Shown here: positions 60,936-64,000 of the stretch, piece after piece
Layout of the letters: every line of letters starts with the position of its first letter
Position numbering within the stretch: position 1 is the stretch's first letter
Assembly (NCBI GenBank): GCA_900074885.1
Contig: FJUW01000004.1
Coordinates: forward strand, 2,950,578-3,014,577
Origin: Rhynchosporium graminicola
Lineage: Eukaryota; Ascomycota; Leotiomycetes; Helotiales; Ploettnerulaceae
Length of the DNA stretch: 64,000 nucleotides
Reading direction: 5' to 3'
Translations under genes and position numbers: made by a program
Notes under the pieces: generated by a model
What the model was told of the DNA's origin: nothing
Seen by the model: the letters and a program-made list of their open reading frames with translations, nothing else
The model's database searches: none

Positions 60936-62326
60936 CTAAGCATAGCCCGTTACTGGTGTAGTATGCAAGCTCTGCTGAGCATGGCCCTGCTGTGAGTACG
61001 GTGAAGGCATTGAAGTCGCGATACCAATCTCATGGGCTCGATATGGCTGGTAAATTTCCGTCGCCTGTCCCTGATATGGTGGATAGGCCTCCTGGACCTC
61101 GCTTTTATAACTAGTGTCACTCCCAGATACAGCAGTACTAGGTCTCGGTACGCCATCATTTAGCATACCCAGCTCCTCGTCGCTTCCATCTGCAGAGATG
61201 CCGCGCTCAGCCATGATCGTGCGTGTGGCTACGATCATCTTCTTTCTAATCCACATACTGGCAAAGATTGTGATAATCACGACGACAGCGATAGCGGCAA
61301 CCTTACCCCATTTCGCTGTTTGGGAGTCCTTGCTCGATGGTGAGCCGAGAGCAACAAAGACTAAGGACTTCGGAAGTGAGAGGACGACTGTGATCATGTA
61401 GAGCCAGAATTTCATGCCCGTACAAGAGAAGAGAGGATTTGCAAGATCTAGCAAATCATAAGTCACAACTTCAACCACTGTGGAAGGTGGTGAGAGAACT
61501 TACGTGGAGGCACGATCGAATATCTGATCACCAACACGCCTCGGAACCCAGCTTCTTGGGTCACTCGTGCTGTCGCTGCCCAGTTCACCTTCTTTGCAAT
61601 CTTATTCTCTACCCATCCAGTGCAGAAGTACTTAAACACGATACTGCTTTATGTTAGAACCTCTCCATCGGCATCCGCATCATGACTGAATTTCGTGGAT
61701 TTCAATACTCACAAACAAGCAGCCTCTCCTAGCACAGCACCAGCACATGCAATGCCAAGTGCAACACCCAGCGGGTATGCTAATCCTATAATTAGTTGTA
61801 CGACTTCATGGCCGAATAGCGGCGGAAAACTAAGAATGACCAGAATCGCCGTAGGGATTGTCCAACTCCAGGATTCCCGTTCTTTAAGCCATTCCGAAAC
61901 GGGCTTTAACCAACGCTCGAAATCCTTTTTGTAGATTTCGAACAAGACTGCGAAAACTAGCGCAACTATACACAGCGGTACGATCCTGCAAGAATTAGTC
62001 CGGCGAGAGGAGATAGGAGGAACAAAGGATGGATAAGATTCGAATTGATGTCACATGACATTTAGTCACGGGACTTACCAATACAGCCTCCTTTGCCACT
62101 TCTTGCTGATCTTCTTTTTCGGAACCAAGCCTTGCGCCCATACCCTGCCTGACTGCCATTTTCTCGAAATAGGAGTTGAGGGTGGTGTTATTTGCTGAAA
62201 AGGAGGCGCTTGCGCTTGAGGTGGAGGTGGGTCATATTGTATGACGGGGGGTCTGCTACGTTCATCTCCAATATCACCCTCCTGATAGGGACCTTGCGCT
62301 GCCGCATATGGTGGTCGGTTATTCAT
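60936..62326 (-). CDS. tvp38: TVP38, VTT-domain Golgi membrane protein
   Basis: Minus-strand exons 62326-62079, 61985-61713, 61643-61504 and 61447-60936 give 390 residues. A proline-rich N-terminus ends in KKKISKKWQRRLYW, leading into a membrane helix (IVPLCIVALVFAVLFEIY). The VTT (SNARE-associated Golgi) core follows: ILSFPPLFGHEVVQLIIGL, YPLGVALGIACAGAVLGEA, EAGFRGVLVIRYSIVPPHLA and NPLFSCTGMKFWLY. A last helix and a tail rich in P, Q and Y close the protein. The acceptor at 61448 was chosen because it restores the PPHLANPLFSCTG family segment. Fungal Tvp38 sits in Tlg2-positive Golgi vesicles; VTT proteins elsewhere are lipid scramblases, which may apply here. Confidence 0.93.
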
Positions 62327-63573
62327 CGTAGATCTGTTCGTGATATTCACGACAATAAGATATCGTAATGGGTTGGTAGGGCTGGATAATATAGAGGAGA
62401 GGGCAGGAGAGAAGATTCAGCTCACGTCGAATGTAGAACAGGTGTACTCGTACAATAATTCAAAACTCAGCCCCCCCCCCTGCCACGCAACGCAACGCCA
62501 CGACGTCGAAGCTTTTAGCTTGGTTGAGCCACAGGCTTATCCCTTTGGCATAAATAGCGCTTTGATGAGCTTGATATTGTATGCTCGTGCTCAGGACAAT
62601 TGCTGATTGGTCGGTCTGTCTCTAGGATTTGAGGATGGGGTGAAGAGAATTATAGATAGTGTTCCGTTAAGATGCAGATGAACGTAAATTCGTTGTTGTC
62701 TTGGCACCAATACGAATAGAGGTCCCTGCAATACGTGCATCGCACACCTCTTCCGGCAGTCTGCGGCTGATGCACGCGTATCATCACATAGATACCTAGG
62801 TAATTATTATGTTGGGCGCTGTCTCGACTCAAATGGTATCAGAGGGCAACATATAACACTATCTACGTATCTCCAGTATATCATTTGAAAAGAGAGTCAG
62901 GTGATAACTTGCCGTATGGCTTCCCTGAGACATCATAACGTTCATGAGAGCGTATGATATTTTTCTTGCTTACTAACCAGAACTTCTCATGGAATAAGTA
63001 CTATAATAAAGCATCAGATCTACGTGCGCTCTATCTTATTAATATACTATCTATTTCTGGCTTAGAAAGCTAGAAAGTTATTATAATTCATACCTCGCTT
63101 ACTGGAGTCTGAATACCTTAACACTACTGACAGACTCTATTAACCTAGGAGACACCAGGAGAGAGTCTGATCGTCCCTAATATTTCCTTGAAATTGAGAT
63201 CGAGCTCCTCTCAGAACTTGGATTCAATCGGTCCAGAATTTCACGAGAGCTGAGGTCTGTCTGCGAGGACTCCCTGATCACAAGATCATAACCTTACATT
63301 CTTTCGCCATGTCTAAGGATCCTGTTTGGAACATTTGCCTTTTTCAGAAATCTCAGTTAATAATTGAAAGAGCAGGGAGATACTTGGATTTATGAATGGA
63401 GCTTTTGGCTTCGAGCTGTGGCTCTCTTCACAGGATGCGATTGATGTCAGGAGAAACCATGAGGCAAATGAATACTTGTCGATTCCCGTTTTGGAAATCG
63501 TGCGAAATCATGCTCCTCAAATACACCGCCCTCACCCGTGCCAAGCACGGGTGCCTTCCTTCTTCTCCTGCAC
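62327..63573. other. Intergenic, partly AT-rich
   Basis: Upstream region of TVP38 (with a C-run near 62470), then a TA-rich stretch at 62.85-63.15 kb, then the 3' flank of the GST-like gene. No gene supported. Confidence 0.4.
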
Positions 63574-64000
63574 TCACTTGCACTCGAAGTAATTCTTCTG
63601 CAAAGTCTCATGCAGCCGACCAAACACCCCATCGTGCCATGTCTTGAACTCGTTCCACTCATCCTTTGGCATAGTAACCGAAAACATATTCAACCATCCA
63701 CCAACAATCAGATCTGCATAATTTGCCTCGCTCCCCTCCAGATACGGTCCATCATCATGGACTTTGAACAGTGCGGCCAAAGATGTCAAAGATCCGTTGA
63801 ACGCCATCAGAAGTTGGTGTCTGGCGTCACCCTGAATTGTCAGATCATCCCAAGACTTGAGATGTGCACGCTGGATGAAGAGGGCTTTTGCAGCTTCGGC
63901 AGTCTTTGGGTTGAACGGCAAGTACTGAGCGACAAGCACGATGAAAGATGAGAAGGTGGCGTCAACATGCATGTTGAATTTTGCATATTCTTCGTTCTTA
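63574..64000 (-). CDS. Glutathione S-transferase-like protein, C-terminal part (cut by window edge)
   Basis: The frame enters at the right edge and ends at TGA 63576-63574, giving 142 residues. The in-frame methionine at 63972 is internal, because the frame is open to the edge (KNEEYAKFN precedes it). The visible part is all-helical. The segments DGPYLEGSEANYADLIVGGW and LNMFSVTMPKDEWNEFKTWH look like helices 5 and 6 of the GST C-terminal domain, with the conserved Asp of the N-capping box (ANYADLIV). The thioredoxin-like half that would bind glutathione lies outside the window, so enzyme activity cannot be judged. Confidence 0.75.
   Translation of the reverse strand, partial: KNEEYAKFNMHVDATFSSFIVLVAQYLPFNPKTAEAAKALFIQRAHLKSWDDLTIQGDARHQLLMAFNGSLTSLAALFKVHDDGPYLEGSEANYADLIVGGWLNMFSVTMPKDEWNEFKTWHDGVFGRLHETLQKNYFECK

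Overview
The window reads as nuclear DNA of a filamentous ascomycete. Genes are split by short introns (mostly 45-240 nt) with GTAAGT/GTATGT-type donors, CTGAC/CTAAC-type branch sites and CAG/TAG acceptors, and the products are typical fungal ones: SSK1, tyrosinase, ERG6, SLT11, zuotin and a rhodopsin-like fungal membrane protein. A leotiomycete (Helotiales-like) origin is my inference from the feel of the proteins; nothing in the window proves it. No CRISPR array, rRNA, convincing tRNA, intact transposon or biosynthetic cluster was found.

Layout, left to right. 0-5 kb: a tandem repeat at the edge, an RNPS1-type splicing protein, and an unrecognised, highly charged protein. 5.6-15.3 kb: a Gfo/Idh/MocA oxidoreductase, a complex I subunit (NDUFA8 type, minus strand, four exons), a small coiled-coil protein, an aminoglycoside-phosphotransferase-fold protein divergent from nucleoporin NUP57, and a GNAT acetyltransferase. 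16.4-25.4 kb: the 49-residue TOM5, divergent from GCV2 (glycine decarboxylase P protein), then a large SLIP-GC-like GTPase. 25.4-29.2 kb: gene-poor, with a decayed tandem array and a small cysteine-bearing ORF that appears frameshifted. 29.2-37.7 kb: ERG6 divergent from SLT11, the LYR protein MZM1, a protein with five 23-residue repeats, and zuotin. 40.6-46.4 kb: a seven-helix rhodopsin-like protein and a secreted tyrosinase. 48.2-57.3 kb: response regulator SSK1, a HAL-type kinase and a SET-domain protein. 58.4-64 kb: two exons of an unrecognised gene, TVP38, and a GST-like gene cut by the right edge.

Three of the best-supported genes (NDUFA8, TOM5, MZM1) are made only of short exons, so they hide behind longer meaningless ORFs on the opposite strand; I assembled them from splice sites and conserved family sequence. 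They join GCV2 as mitochondrial genes in this window. RNPS1 and SLT11 act in splicing; SSK1 and the HAL-type kinase belong to osmotic and ion stress signalling. These groupings are functional, and nothing here shows that the genes are co-regulated.

I found no clear undescribed multi-gene system. The best leads are the eroded 27.2-28.7 kb repeat array, the 23-residue-repeat protein, the protein carrying scattered C-x2-SDH(E/D)-like motifs, the frameshifted small cysteine ORF, and a start-codon-only coding exon in zuotin.
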